NCBI GenBank assembly: GCA_044432945.1
Contig: JAWXUD010000002.1
Location: forward strand, 1 to 64,000
Direction of reading: 5' to 3'
Length of the DNA stretch: 64,000 nucleotides
Source of the DNA: JAWXUD01 sp044432945
GTDB taxonomy: Bacteria; Cyanobacteriota; Vampirovibrionia; Gastranaerophilales; Gastranaerophilaceae
A program made the position numbers and the translations under genes. How positions within the stretch are numbered: position 1 is the first letter of the stretch; every line of letters starts with the position of its first letter. The notes below the pieces were generated by a model. The model saw nothing but the letters and a program-made list of their open reading frames with translations, was not told the DNA's origin and made no database searches. Below are positions 25,661-33,782 of this stretch, in pieces.

Positions 25661-27211
25661 TTATTTATTTTGCTTTACGTTTTTCATAATAAATAGTAAT
25701 GGAATAACCAAAAAACACAAAGTCCCAAAGATTCTAAAAGAATCTATAAAAGCAGAAAGTGTTGATTGTTGGATTAGCTGTCCATACATTGAGTATTGTG
25801 CCATATAATTTGCAACTGTTGTGTGTGTATATTGCGATAATGCAGCTGTTGTCACACCAACACGTTCGATAAATGCCATGTTCAAATCATTCAGATGTTC
25901 AACCAAATATCCTTGATGGACCTGTGCAAACCTTGTCAACATCGTTGCCACAAGTGAAGTACCTATCGCACTACCTATATTTTTCATTAAATTTTGTATT
26001 CCTGCAGCGTTTGTTAATTGATGATTTTCTAACGTGCTAAAAGATAAGTTCATCAAAGGAATCATTGCCAAACCCATACCAATACCCATTATGAAGTTTG
26101 GTATCAAAATGTTCATTGTTGATATTTGAAGGTTTAGTGAACCAAAAGCAAGTGAAGAACCACCCAACAATATCAACCCTATTATTACCAACAATCTGTT
26201 ATCAACTTTACCAGACAATGCTCCAGTGATTACCATCGCAAGCATACTTCCACACCCTCTCGGCATCATTGAATAACCACTCAAAAACGCTGTATAACCC
26301 AACATTCCTTGCAAAAATTGCGGTAATATTGCCAACGATGAATACAAAACAGCTTGAGTAACAATCTGTATTGATGAACCCGCACTAAAGTTTCTATCTT
26401 TAAACACGCTTAAATCAAGTAGTGTGTGTTTATTTGACAACTGTGATTTAAAAAACATTATACCTGATACAATAGAAAATGCCGATAGCCAACAAATCCA
26501 AGGGGCATTAAACCAATCCGCTGTATTTCCTTTATCCAAAACCACTTGTAATGAAATTAACCAACAAGCAAGATACAAAAACCCTTTTTTGTCGATATAA
26601 ACATTTTTTTGTTTTTTTGCATAATCTGGTTCTTCAATTATTTTTTGCGATAATATTGCCGCAAAACAACCTAATGGGACGTTTATAAAAAATATCCAAG
26701 GCCAAGACCAGTTATCAGTAATCCAACCACCTAAAACTGGACCAACGATTGGGGCGATAATTACACCCATTCCAAAAACAGACATCGATAGTCCACGTTT
26801 TTCTTTTGGGAAGCTCTCAAGCATTATTGCTTGAGCGATTGGCAGTATTCCACCACCACCGAAACCTTGCAATATTCTTGCAACTATCATAAATTCTATG
26901 TTTTGAGCCAACCCACAAAGCATCGATGCTATTGTGAAAACCAATATGCTTATTATAAAAAAGTTTTTTCGCCCTAAAAGCTTACTGAAAAAGTCTACCG
27001 CTGGGATTACAATCCCTGCTGCAATCAAGTAACTTGTCAAAATCCACATTGACTCATCACGTGTTGCTGAAAAACTTCCCGCCATGTGTGGTAGGGCAAC
27101 GTTTGCAATCGTTCCATCTAATACATACACAAAAACTGAAAGCATTACTGGAAGTATCATTATCCATGGGTTTATTTTAGGTGACCATTCTTTGGTTTGT
27201 TCTTCTTGCAT
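25661..27211 (-). CDS. emrB: EmrB/QacA-type drug efflux transporter (DHA2 family)
   Basis: This 516-residue inner-membrane MFS transporter has about 14 hydrophobic segments. Family features include LDGTIANVALPHM in TM1, the loop after TM4 (RILQGFGGGGILPIAQA) and motif C-like GPVLGGWITDNWSWPWIFFINVP. With an EmrA-like adaptor encoded 8 nt upstream and a TolC-like channel divergently encoded, it forms a tripartite proton-driven export system for drugs or other hydrophobic compounds. The substrate cannot be told. The SD is AAGTAGGT. Confidence 0.92.
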   Translation of the reverse strand: MQEEQTKEWSPKINPWIMILPVMLSVFVYVLDGTIANVALPHMAGSFSATRDESMWILTSYLIAAGIVIPAVDFFSKLLGRKNFFIISILVFTIASMLCGLAQNIEFMIVARILQGFGGGGILPIAQAIMLESFPKEKRGLSMSVFGMGVIIAPIVGPVLGGWITDNWSWPWIFFINVPLGCFAAILSQKIIEEPDYAKKQKNVYIDKKGFLYLACWLISLQVVLDKGNTADWFNAPWICWLSAFSIVSGIMFFKSQLSNKHTLLDLSVFKDRNFSAGSSIQIVTQAVLYSSLAILPQFLQGMLGYTAFLSGYSMMPRGCGSMLAMVITGALSGKVDNRLLVIIGLILLGGSSLAFGSLNLQISTMNILIPNFIMGIGMGLAMIPLMNLSFSTLENHQLTNAAGIQNLMKNIGSAIGTSLVATMLTRFAQVHQGYLVEHLNDLNMAFIERVGVTTAALSQYTHTTVANYMAQYSMYGQLIQQSTLSAFIDSFRIFGTLCFLVIPLLFIMKNVKQNK

Positions 27212-27219
27212 TAAAAAAC

Positions 27220-28218
27220 CTACTTGATTTTTACTTTTGGCACAACTGACATTCCTGGCACAATTGTGTATTTATCAGTATCAATGTCTTCGCTAAACAC
27301 GATTTTTACTGGTATTCTTTGAACGATTTTTACAAATGATCCAACTGCATTCTCTGGTGGAAACAAACTTGATTTTGCTCCAGAACTTCTTTGAATACTA
27401 TCAACTTCACCTATAAAAACTTTATCTGGATATGTATCAACTTTTATTTCTACTTTTTGCCCTTTTTTCATTTCGCCAACTTGGTTTTCTTTAAAATTTG
27501 CAACTACCCAAACTTGTTCTGGTACTGTTACAAATAGTGGCGAACCTGTTTGCACAAACATTCCTTTTTCAACTCTACGATTTGTTACTGTTCCTGACTG
27601 AGGAGCAATAACGTCTGTGTATGACAGGTATAATTCTGCCTGTTTTTTTAATGCTTCAAGTTCTTTTAAATCTGCATCGGCAACTTTTGTTTTAGCTTCA
27701 GAGAATAATCCTTCTTCTGCCTGAACTAAATGTGCTTTTGTGCTGATATATTTTGCTTCTGCACCGTCTAGGACTTGTTTTGAAACAGCTCCTTGCTCAT
27801 ATAGGTTTTTGTAACGGTCATAATCTTTTTTTGCTGTATCTATATTAATTTGTGCTGAAGCATATTGTGCGTTTGCGTTTTTTTGATTTGATAACGCCCT
27901 TTCATAACGAGCTTCTATTTGTGCTAATTTTACTTCATAATCTGTTGGATCTATTTTTGCAACAACATCACCTTCGTTTATAAATTGATTATCTTTAACG
28001 AAAACCTCGATTATCTGACCGCTTACTTTTGGTGAAACCTGCACTGTTGTTGTTTCAACATACGCATCATCTGTTGATTGGTATTTCATTGAATCATTTA
28101 TTGTGACCGTGCAAATTATTATTATTACCGCTAGTAAAACTAACCCAATAATCCTTTTAAACGGCTTTTTATTTGGTTGTTTTTCTTCATTATTTTCTAT
28201 TTGTTTATTATTATCCAC
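27220..28218 (-). CDS. emrA: EmrA/HlyD-type membrane fusion protein
   Basis: This 332-residue periplasmic adaptor has one N-terminal transmembrane helix (about 25-44, GLVLLAVIIIICTVTI). A biotinyl-lipoyl half-motif follows (VSPKVSGQIIEVFVKDNQFINEGD), then an alpha-hairpin coiled coil (about 95-195), the second lipoyl half (VIAPQSGTVTNRRVEKGMFVQTG) and a beta-barrel. It starts with GTG preceded by a strong SD (GAGGGAGA). It links the EmrB-like pump to the TolC-like channel. Divergent transcription from the tolC-like gene places a shared control region at 28219-28324. Confidence 0.92.
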   Translation of the reverse strand: MDNNKQIENNEEKQPNKKPFKRIIGLVLLAVIIIICTVTINDSMKYQSTDDAYVETTTVQVSPKVSGQIIEVFVKDNQFINEGDVVAKIDPTDYEVKLAQIEARYERALSNQKNANAQYASAQINIDTAKKDYDRYKNLYEQGAVSKQVLDGAEAKYISTKAHLVQAEEGLFSEAKTKVADADLKELEALKKQAELYLSYTDVIAPQSGTVTNRRVEKGMFVQTGSPLFVTVPEQVWVVANFKENQVGEMKKGQKVEIKVDTYPDKVFIGEVDSIQRSSGAKSSLFPPENAVGSFVKIVQRIPVKIVFSEDIDTDKYTIVPGMSVVPKVKIK

Positions 28219-28254
28219 GTATTCTCCCTCTTATTTATTGCTTTTTTTATATCG

Positions 28255-28268
28255 CCATGTTAACATGG
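28255..28268. promoter_or_regulatory. 14-bp palindrome in emrA/tolC divergent region, operator candidate
   Basis: CCATGTTAACATGG is a perfect palindrome centred between the divergent efflux genes, 37 nt from emrA and 57 nt from the tolC-like start. MarR/TetR-type repressors usually bind such sites, but no regulator gene lies next to it. Confidence 0.45.
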
Positions 28269-28324
28269 TGGTATCTTAAAAGCAAATTCTTTTGTTTTTT
28301 AAACACATTGAGGAATTATTAATC

Positions 28325-29719
28325 ATGAAAAAATTTATATCTGTCGCACTTGTTGCAAGTATCCTATCGCTTAACTTTTCACCCGCTGTTTTTGCTGTTG
28401 AGAACCAAAAAAAGTTTAAATCTTCTGCGTCTAAAGAAAAGTCATCTCCTGATGCTTACAAATTTGATTATGTTAATTTAAAGTTTTGGGAAGATTTTAA
28501 TGATGAAACCTTAAATAAATATATAAAACAGGCTGTTTTAAATAATCATGATTTAAAAATGGCTTCATTGAGTGTTGATCAATATAGAGAAAATGTTAAA
28601 ATGCAATTTGCTGGTGAATTACCTTCTGCTGTTATTGGTGGTTTTGGCGGGATTGAAAAACCTATTGGTTCAACAAGTACACAGGGGCTTTTTGCAACAC
28701 CTGCTATCGTTAGTTATGAACTAGATATTTTTGGGAAAAACCACAATAAAACAAAAGCTGTCAAAAAGTTGTACGAAAAATCAAAACAAGACGAAAAAAC
28801 TGCTTACATTGCTATCGCTTCGGCTGTTGGAACTACTTATTTCAATATAGTTCTACTTGATGAAACTATTAGGTTGCAAGAAGAAATTGTTGCTTTAAGG
28901 GAACAAATTTATAATTTGATGGTTTTGCGTAACCAAGAAGGTTTAACTTCAACATCAGACACTGTGAAAGCTAATAAGGATTTCGTTCAAGGCGGGATTT
29001 GTCTTTTGGATTTAGAACAAAAAAGAGCCAATTTATTAAACTTACTCGCTGTTTTGATTGGTGAAACTTCTGAAAACTCTAGCTCATTTGAACGTTCTTC
29101 TTTGAGCGAGATTGCTAATTTGAACACTGCTCCTGAAAGCATTCCGACCGAAATCATCACTCAAAGACCTGATTATATTGTGGCAGAATTGATGGTTGAA
29201 AAGGCTGGACTTGATGTTAAGGTTGCTAAAAAAGAATTACTTCCTGCCTTTAATATTGGCGGGGTTGCATTGTTTTACTCTTCTGGGTTAGGAAATCTTT
29301 TTAATGTATCTAACGCTTTGCTTGCTCTTGCTGGCGGTGCGTTGTGGCCTATTTTTTCTGGTGGAAGATTAATGGCGAATATGAGAAGTAAAAAACTTGC
29401 TTATGAAAGCGTTCTTGAAAACTATTTGAAAACAAATTTGGTTGCTATTCAAGAAGTCAACGATGCTTTGGTTAATCTAAAAATTAACAATAAAAAGCTT
29501 GAAAAAACTATTGAACAAGCTGGACTTGAACAAGTTGAATTAGATTATAGCATCGCAAAATATAATGAAGGAATTATTTCAAAACTTGATTTAATCCAGT
29601 ATGAAGAAAATTTGTTATCTATAAATAAACTTGTTGCACAAGAAAAAACTCAGGAATTTATTGATTTTATCGAGCTTTATAAATCAACAGGAAACCAACC
29701 TTACGCTAAGGTTCAGTAG
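28325..29719 (+). CDS. TolC/NodT-type outer-membrane efflux channel
   Basis: This 464-residue outer-membrane factor has a signal peptide (MKKFISVALVASIL...VFAVE). The two-fold repeated helical-barrel sequence typical of TolC/NodT proteins includes the DIFGK motif (SYELDIFGKNHNKTKAV) and IITQRPDYIVAELMVEKAGLDVKVAKKELLPAF. A longer frame opens at 28292, but the ATG at 28325 has SD GAGGAA and leads straight into the signal peptide. It supplies the outer-membrane exit for the divergent EmrAB-like pump. Confidence 0.9.
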   Translation: MKKFISVALVASILSLNFSPAVFAVENQKKFKSSASKEKSSPDAYKFDYVNLKFWEDFNDETLNKYIKQAVLNNHDLKMASLSVDQYRENVKMQFAGELPSAVIGGFGGIEKPIGSTSTQGLFATPAIVSYELDIFGKNHNKTKAVKKLYEKSKQDEKTAYIAIASAVGTTYFNIVLLDETIRLQEEIVALREQIYNLMVLRNQEGLTSTSDTVKANKDFVQGGICLLDLEQKRANLLNLLAVLIGETSENSSSFERSSLSEIANLNTAPESIPTEIITQRPDYIVAELMVEKAGLDVKVAKKELLPAFNIGGVALFYSSGLGNLFNVSNALLALAGGALWPIFSGGRLMANMRSKKLAYESVLENYLKTNLVAIQEVNDALVNLKINNKKLEKTIEQAGLEQVELDYSIAKYNEGIISKLDLIQYEENLLSINKLVAQEKTQEFIDFIELYKSTGNQPYAKVQ

Positions 29720-29723
29720 TTTT

Positions 29724-30563
29724 TTATAGAGAGTTGTAGTAATTTTTATACAACAAACAATCCTCTTCTATATTAGGACTCTCGCAAGTTAGAACTCCTT
29801 TAACGTCAAATTCTTTCATTGCTTTCAATAAATCCTTATAATTCATATCACTATCGAGCATATTCAAGTGTTTTTTCTCACCCTTTGCTCCATATTCTAT
29901 TCCTGCAAGATGTCCGTGGAAATTTTCTAGTGCATAAGTCCCTATTTCTTTACCAATTTTCTCTAAAATAATACAGAACTCGTCATATGTGTTATGCTCG
30001 CCATTTGTGCGTGCATGAAGGTGTGAAAAATCAACACAAGGTAGCACTCGTTCAAAATCGTTTGACAATCTTATTATCTCGTCCAAATCCCCCCATTGGG
30101 TTGCTTTTCCTGTTGTTTCTGGTCTAATCCATAGGTCATTTTTTTCTTCATCTAGTATTGTGAAAATTCTTTCGTTTTCTTGTTTGACTTTTTGATAAAC
30201 TAACTCTTTTTCTTGCTTCATATAATACGCCGCATGATAGGTTATACTAAACGCTCCTGCTTGTTTTGCGACTTGTGCTGTTTCAACTATTCTTCTAACG
30301 CTTGCATCAACTTTATCTACTTCTTGCGAATTTAAATTCACGTAAAATGGTGCGTGTGCTGTTAATATAAGATTTTTTTCATTACTGTTTTTGTTTAAAA
30401 AAGCTCTGGTTTCATCTGACATTCTTACGCCATGAACAAATTCAATCTCTAGCCCGTCTAGTCCTAAATCAACTAAGACATCAATCGCTTTTGGATAACT
30501 TCCTTTATCTGTCGCTTTTGGCATTCCTGCTGTTATAAAATTTAGTTTATCAAATTTTTGCAT
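29724..30563 (-). CDS. Endonuclease IV-like TIM-barrel protein (AP endonuclease family 2)
   Basis: This 279-residue protein has the xylose-isomerase-like TIM barrel of deoxyribonuclease IV. Metal-binding features include GLEIEF, LTAHAPFYVNL, TYHAAYY, RPETTGKATQWGD, VDFSHLHART, FHGHLAGIEYG and TCESP, in the order of the Nfo zinc ligands. Nfo-type enzymes cut DNA at abasic sites. Some archaeal-type homologues are only distantly related, so activity is probable rather than certain. The ATG at 30563 (SD GGGAG) is preferred over 30596. It overlaps the end of crcB by 22 nt. Confidence 0.8.
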   Translation of the reverse strand: MQKFDKLNFITAGMPKATDKGSYPKAIDVLVDLGLDGLEIEFVHGVRMSDETRAFLNKNSNEKNLILTAHAPFYVNLNSQEVDKVDASVRRIVETAQVAKQAGAFSITYHAAYYMKQEKELVYQKVKQENERIFTILDEEKNDLWIRPETTGKATQWGDLDEIIRLSNDFERVLPCVDFSHLHARTNGEHNTYDEFCIILEKIGKEIGTYALENFHGHLAGIEYGAKGEKKHLNMLDSDMNYKDLLKAMKEFDVKGVLTCESPNIEEDCLLYKNYYNSL

Positions 30564-30922
30564 AATGACACTCCCAAAACTACCGCTAACAAACATATTA
30601 TAACACTTGCTAAAATATAACTTATTGCCTCAAAATACCTTTGATTAACAATCATATCAAACGCTTCCAGTGAAAAGGTGCTAAATGTTGTTAACCCGCC
30701 ACAAAACCCAACTGTTAAAGCAAGTTTTAGGGCTGTGTTAAGTTCTTGTTTTTCTAAAAATAGAACGAATAAAAAACCGATTAGAAAACTGCCGATGAAG
30801 TTTACAAACATTGTTGAAACTGGAAAGTTTAGTATAAATAAACGTGGTGTTAAAACCCCGCATAAATATCTTAAAACAGCTCCAACTCCTCCACCAATAA
30901 AAATAGCAAACACACTTAACAT
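30542..30922 (-). CDS. crcB: Fluoride ion channel CrcB/FluC
   Basis: This 126-residue four-helix membrane protein exports fluoride as a dual-topology dimer. Signatures include GGGVGAVLRYL at the N-terminus, the NFIGSFLIGF helix with the channel Asn, and GFCGGLTTFSTFSLE with the Phe residues of the pore and the central Na-binding turn. It is 3 nt downstream of the Cys-rich protein gene and overlaps the endonuclease IV-like gene. I saw no fluoride riboswitch upstream. Confidence 0.95.
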   Translation of the reverse strand: MLSVFAIFIGGGVGAVLRYLCGVLTPRLFILNFPVSTMFVNFIGSFLIGFLFVLFLEKQELNTALKLALTVGFCGGLTTFSTFSLEAFDMIVNQRYFEAISYILASVIICLLAVVLGVSLCKNLIN

Positions 30923-30925
30923 TTT

Positions 30926-31321
30926 CTAAACCCTTGCTGGAAGAAGGTTTTCAACTATTTCAACAACATCATTAACAAACTTTGAACAATGTTGTTTTTT
31001 GTTTTGTCCTTCTACATTTTTTGATAATATTCTGCAACAAGTATGTTTGTTTTTTTCAACAAATCCATCTATCAACTCTTTTGATTTTTCACGTGCTTGT
31101 TCTGGGTTATTAAATTTGTTTTTTCTACCAAAACAACTTCCTAAAACAATCTGACCACCTGCGATAGCTCCGCACAGACAACCTGAACTCATTCCGCCTG
31201 AAAAACTTGTTGAACAAGCCAACATTTCTTCGCTACAAAAACCTTCGTCTATCGCCGCTTTAACAATACTTTCTGAACACGAAAATCCGTTATTAAAATA
31301 TTCCACTGCTTTTTTTTTCAT
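30926..31321 (-). CDS. C_GCAxxG_C_C family protein
   Basis: This 131-residue protein has the family signature SSGCLCGAIAGGQIVLGSCFG followed by CC (HTCCRIL) and a late Cys (QHCSKFV). The N-terminal helix carries SCSESI. Members are predicted redox-active proteins of unknown function common in anaerobes. It sits between dnaN and crcB in one direction with SD GAAGGTT, 9 nt after dnaN, so these genes probably share the dnaN transcript. Confidence 0.85.
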   Translation of the reverse strand: MKKKAVEYFNNGFSCSESIVKAAIDEGFCSEEMLACSTSFSGGMSSGCLCGAIAGGQIVLGSCFGRKNKFNNPEQAREKSKELIDGFVEKNKHTCCRILSKNVEGQNKKQHCSKFVNDVVEIVENLLPARV

Positions 31322-31330
31322 GGCAACCTT

Positions 31331-32452
31331 CTATCTTATCTGTACTGGCATTACTAAACAAACAAAGTCTTCATCATTAATTGGAGTGAACATTGTTGCT
31401 GAAAGTGGAGTATTTAAGCCAATATCAACCTCGTCACATTCCATATTTTTTAAAGCCTCTACTATAAAACGATAATTGAACGCAATTGTTAATGCTTCAT
31501 CAGTATAGTTTATATCTAAATTTTCTTCAGATTTCCCTGCATCAGGAGAATCACCTGTTAATTTAAGGTTGTTATCGCAAAACTCCAACTTAACAATGCT
31601 TGTTTTTTCATTAATCATAATCGCAACACGTTCTAATGCTGAAACAAATTGAGATATGTTCACCCTAACATTTTTTGGTGTTTGTTGTGGTATCAATTGG
31701 TTATATTTTGGAAAAACCCCTTCTAACAATCTTGCTGTTGTTATCGTTGTTTCTGTTTTAAATATTATCCTCGTCCCTAATTTATAAATATTCACTGTTT
31801 CATCAGAAACCAACGAACTTAGTTTAATAAATTCGTTCAACGTTTTTGAAGGTACGATTAATAATGATTTTTCAAAATCATTCTCTGCAACCTTCTCTCT
31901 CATTCTTGCAAGTCTATTACCGTCTGTTGATGCAATTTCAATTACCTCGTTTGAAATATCGCAAACAATCCCTGATAATAAATTACTTGCATCATAAGAA
32001 GATGCTGCAAAACCCGCTTGACGAACAGCTTTTGAAAACGGTCTGATTTCAATCTCTAAACTCTTTTCTTCGCCACATTCTATATCCAAATACTCTTGAG
32101 GAAACTCACTTGCTGGAATTCCTACCAAATCAAACCTTGTTTTTTGGCAAGTGATATTTACGCAATTTGTTTCTTCTTCCTTGTCAAAAGTTATTAATTC
32201 ATTACCAATTTTTGACGCAATTTCATTTAATTTTTTTGCTGGAAGTGTAATGCTTCCTTCACGCTCAACTTGAGCGTTCACTGTTGCTATAACTGTAAAA
32301 TCTAAATCTGTTGCAACAAATCTAACTGTTCCTTTATCAATAGTTTCAATTAAAATATTATACAAAACTGGTTGTAAAGCTTTTGCAGATGTCGCTCTTT
32401 CTGTTATTTTTATCCCGTTTGATAAATCTTCTTTTCTTACTATAAATTTCAT
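31331..32452 (-). CDS. dnaN: DNA polymerase III beta sliding clamp
   Basis: This 373-residue protein is the ring-shaped processivity clamp of the replicative polymerase, made of three DnaN repeats (about 1-120, 128-245, 247-373). Typical segments include LQPVLYNILIET, the first-repeat DLDFTVIA and the C-terminus VCLVMPVQIR. The SD is AGAGGT, and TTTACA/TATAAT lie upstream. It is transcribed away from the repeat-rich non-coding region described as a possible origin. dnaA is not in the window. Confidence 0.97.
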   Translation of the reverse strand: MKFIVRKEDLSNGIKITERATSAKALQPVLYNILIETIDKGTVRFVATDLDFTVIATVNAQVEREGSITLPAKKLNEIASKIGNELITFDKEEETNCVNITCQKTRFDLVGIPASEFPQEYLDIECGEEKSLEIEIRPFSKAVRQAGFAASSYDASNLLSGIVCDISNEVIEIASTDGNRLARMREKVAENDFEKSLLIVPSKTLNEFIKLSSLVSDETVNIYKLGTRIIFKTETTITTARLLEGVFPKYNQLIPQQTPKNVRVNISQFVSALERVAIMINEKTSIVKLEFCDNNLKLTGDSPDAGKSEENLDINYTDEALTIAFNYRFIVEALKNMECDEVDIGLNTPLSATMFTPINDEDFVCLVMPVQIR

Positions 32453-32481
32453 TTATACCTCTATTTTTTTTCTATAAAAAC

Positions 32482-32510
32482 ATTATACTAAAAAATTTGA
32501 AAGATGTAAA
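32482..32510 (-). promoter_or_regulatory. Promoter of dnaN
   Basis: On the minus strand TTTACA (32510-32505), 17 nt and TATAAT (32487-32482) lie about 30 nt upstream of the dnaN ATG. This is a near-consensus sigma70-type promoter. Confidence 0.7.
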
Positions 32511-32530
32511 ACTTATTTAAAGTTATTCTT

Positions 32531-32840
32531 TATTCTATTAGTTATAATATATATAAATATATTTATTTAATTAATCTATAATAATAAGCTGTCAATAATT
32601 GTAGAATGCGGGTGTAAACCATTGATATGAGAAACTTTCTTTGGTAGAAAGAATTGTAGAATAAATGTAGGAAAAACGGCAGTATTCTACAATAGATAAA
32701 TAATATCAAAATGATTGTAGAATACTCAATAGTTTTCTACAGAAAAAGAACAAGTATTCTACAAAAAACAAACAAGTATTCTTCGAGAAAATAATAGTAT
32801 TCTACAGGAATGTTAAGAAATATTAATCTTTTTATCCAAA
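32531..32840. other. oriC: Candidate chromosomal replication origin (oriC)
   Basis: This is the core of a 493-bp gene-free region between dnaN and prmC. Its left part (about 32531-32595) is almost pure A/T and could be the unwinding element. To its right, copies of TATTCTACA (inverse TGTAGAATA) occur at 32600 (one mismatch), 32655, 32683, 32716, 32733 (TTTTCTACA), 32755, 32777 (degenerate) and 32798. TTATCCAAA at 32832 is one base from the E. coli DnaA box. TTTTCTACA is one base from the cyanobacterial box TTTTCCACA. Position next to dnaN, AT-rich stretch and clustered 9-mers in both orientations are the standard marks of oriC. Function is inferred. Confidence 0.62.
32731..32814. repeat. Four tandem 22-bp iterons (AGTATTCTACA plus A-rich spacer)
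   Basis: Units start at about 32731, 32753, 32775 and 32796, i.e. 22, 22 and 21 bp apart, close to two helical turns, so all sites face the same side of the DNA. The third unit is degenerate (TATTCTTCG). Confidence 0.75.
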
Positions 32841-32842
32841 CA

Positions 32843-32871
32843 TTGACACTCGTGAAGCGGTGTGATATAAA
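32843..32871 (+). promoter_or_regulatory. Strong promoter facing away from the repeat array
   Basis: TTGACA (32843-32848), a 17-nt spacer ending in TGA, and TATAAA (32866-32871) give a consensus -35, an extended -10 and optimal spacing. There is no plus-strand gene downstream for 2 kb. Confidence 0.7.
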
Positions 32872-32877
32872 TAGTTT

Positions 32878-32926
32878 GGGGTAAATGTATATTTATAGGT
32901 CTTATCGTTAGATAAGACTTTTTTTT
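32878..32926 (+). ncRNA. Predicted ~45-nt transcript next to the candidate origin
   Basis: A transcript starting about 7 nt after the -10 box would run from about 32878 through the hairpin and T-run ending at 32926. It contains a GGGG-led 8-codon frame (start 32888, stop in the hairpin loop at 32908), probably meaningless. No family match is recognised. Existence is inferred only from promoter plus terminator. Confidence 0.4.
32899..32926 (+). terminator. Intrinsic terminator
   Basis: GTCTTATC (32899-32906), loop GTTA, GATAAGAC (32911-32918) and eight T residues form a textbook plus-strand terminator. There is no T-run on the minus strand, so it does not serve prmC. Confidence 0.85.
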
Positions 32927-32945
32927 ATCTATAAACACATAAAAA

Positions 32946-33782
32946 TCATACATACTGACAACAAGCTACACGCTCAATACCTGCGACATCATTGAGAATT
33001 TCGATATTTTTATATCCAGAAGTTATCATATAATCACAAACAATATCAGCTTGATTTATCCCAAGTTCAAATAATATATACCCGCCCCTGTTCAATACAT
33101 TTTTTGCTTCATCAAGGATTTTTTTATAGAAGATTGTTCCATCAATATCATCTGTATATAGTGCAGTTTCTGGCTCAAAAGATAGCTCAACTTGCAAATT
33201 TCCTTTTTGTGAAGCTGGGATATAAGGAGGGTTTGACACAATCATATCAAAGCTTTCGCCAGGTTTGACATTTGAAAAAACATTTGATTTTCTAAAAATA
33301 GCACGATTGTTCAATTTCAAATTAGATGCGTTATCAAGTGCAGTTCCTAGAGCATCATTTGATATATCGACCCCGATAACTTGACAACCAGTGAGTTTTG
33401 CAACCATACAAGCAATGCAACCAGAGCCAGTACCGACATCAATCACTGTTTTAAACTCATATCTATTTATAAGTTCAACAGCTTTTCTTACAAGCAATTC
33501 GGTTTCGTCCCTTGGGATTAAGACAGTAGGGTTTACTATAAAATCCAGACCCATAAAGTTTGATTTGCCTATGATGTATTGAATTGGTTTTTTTGACAAA
33601 ATTCTCTCGGTAACTTTTGTTTTTAACAAGTCGATTTGTTCTTGAGAGAGTTTGTTTTTAAGTATAATATCTTTTATTGTATAGTTACAAAAATATTTTA
33701 GCAAAAGCTTCATTTCTGTTTCAGCTTCGTTTTTTTCAATCCCTGAATTAATCAGTTGTTGTGTCAATTCTTTTATGTTCAT
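32946..33782 (-). CDS. prmC: Peptide chain release factor N5-glutamine methyltransferase
   Basis: This 278-residue SAM-dependent enzyme methylates the GGQ glutamine of release factors. The N-terminal helical domain includes NKLSQEQIDLL and KPIQYIIGKSNFMGLDF. The methyltransferase domain has VIDVGTGSGCIA (SAM binding) and the catalytic NPPY in MIVSNPPYIP, plus VLIPRDETELLV. Its ATG lies inside the 3' end of the upstream unknown gene (35-nt overlap). Confidence 0.95.
   Translation of the reverse strand: MNIKELTQQLINSGIEKNEAETEMKLLLKYFCNYTIKDIILKNKLSQEQIDLLKTKVTERILSKKPIQYIIGKSNFMGLDFIVNPTVLIPRDETELLVRKAVELINRYEFKTVIDVGTGSGCIACMVAKLTGCQVIGVDISNDALGTALDNASNLKLNNRAIFRKSNVFSNVKPGESFDMIVSNPPYIPASQKGNLQVELSFEPETALYTDDIDGTIFYKKILDEAKNVLNRGGYILFELGINQADIVCDYMITSGYKNIEILNDVAGIERVACCQYV

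Noticed and set aside
30542..32452. Fluoride riboswitch before crcB
   Set aside because: crcB is internal to a tightly packed transcript (3-nt gap to the preceding gene), leaving no room for the aptamer.
32595..32815. CRISPR array
   Set aside because: Repeats are only 9-11 bp, occur in both orientations and have spacers of about 11 bp in the phased part. There are no cas genes and no long unique spacers.
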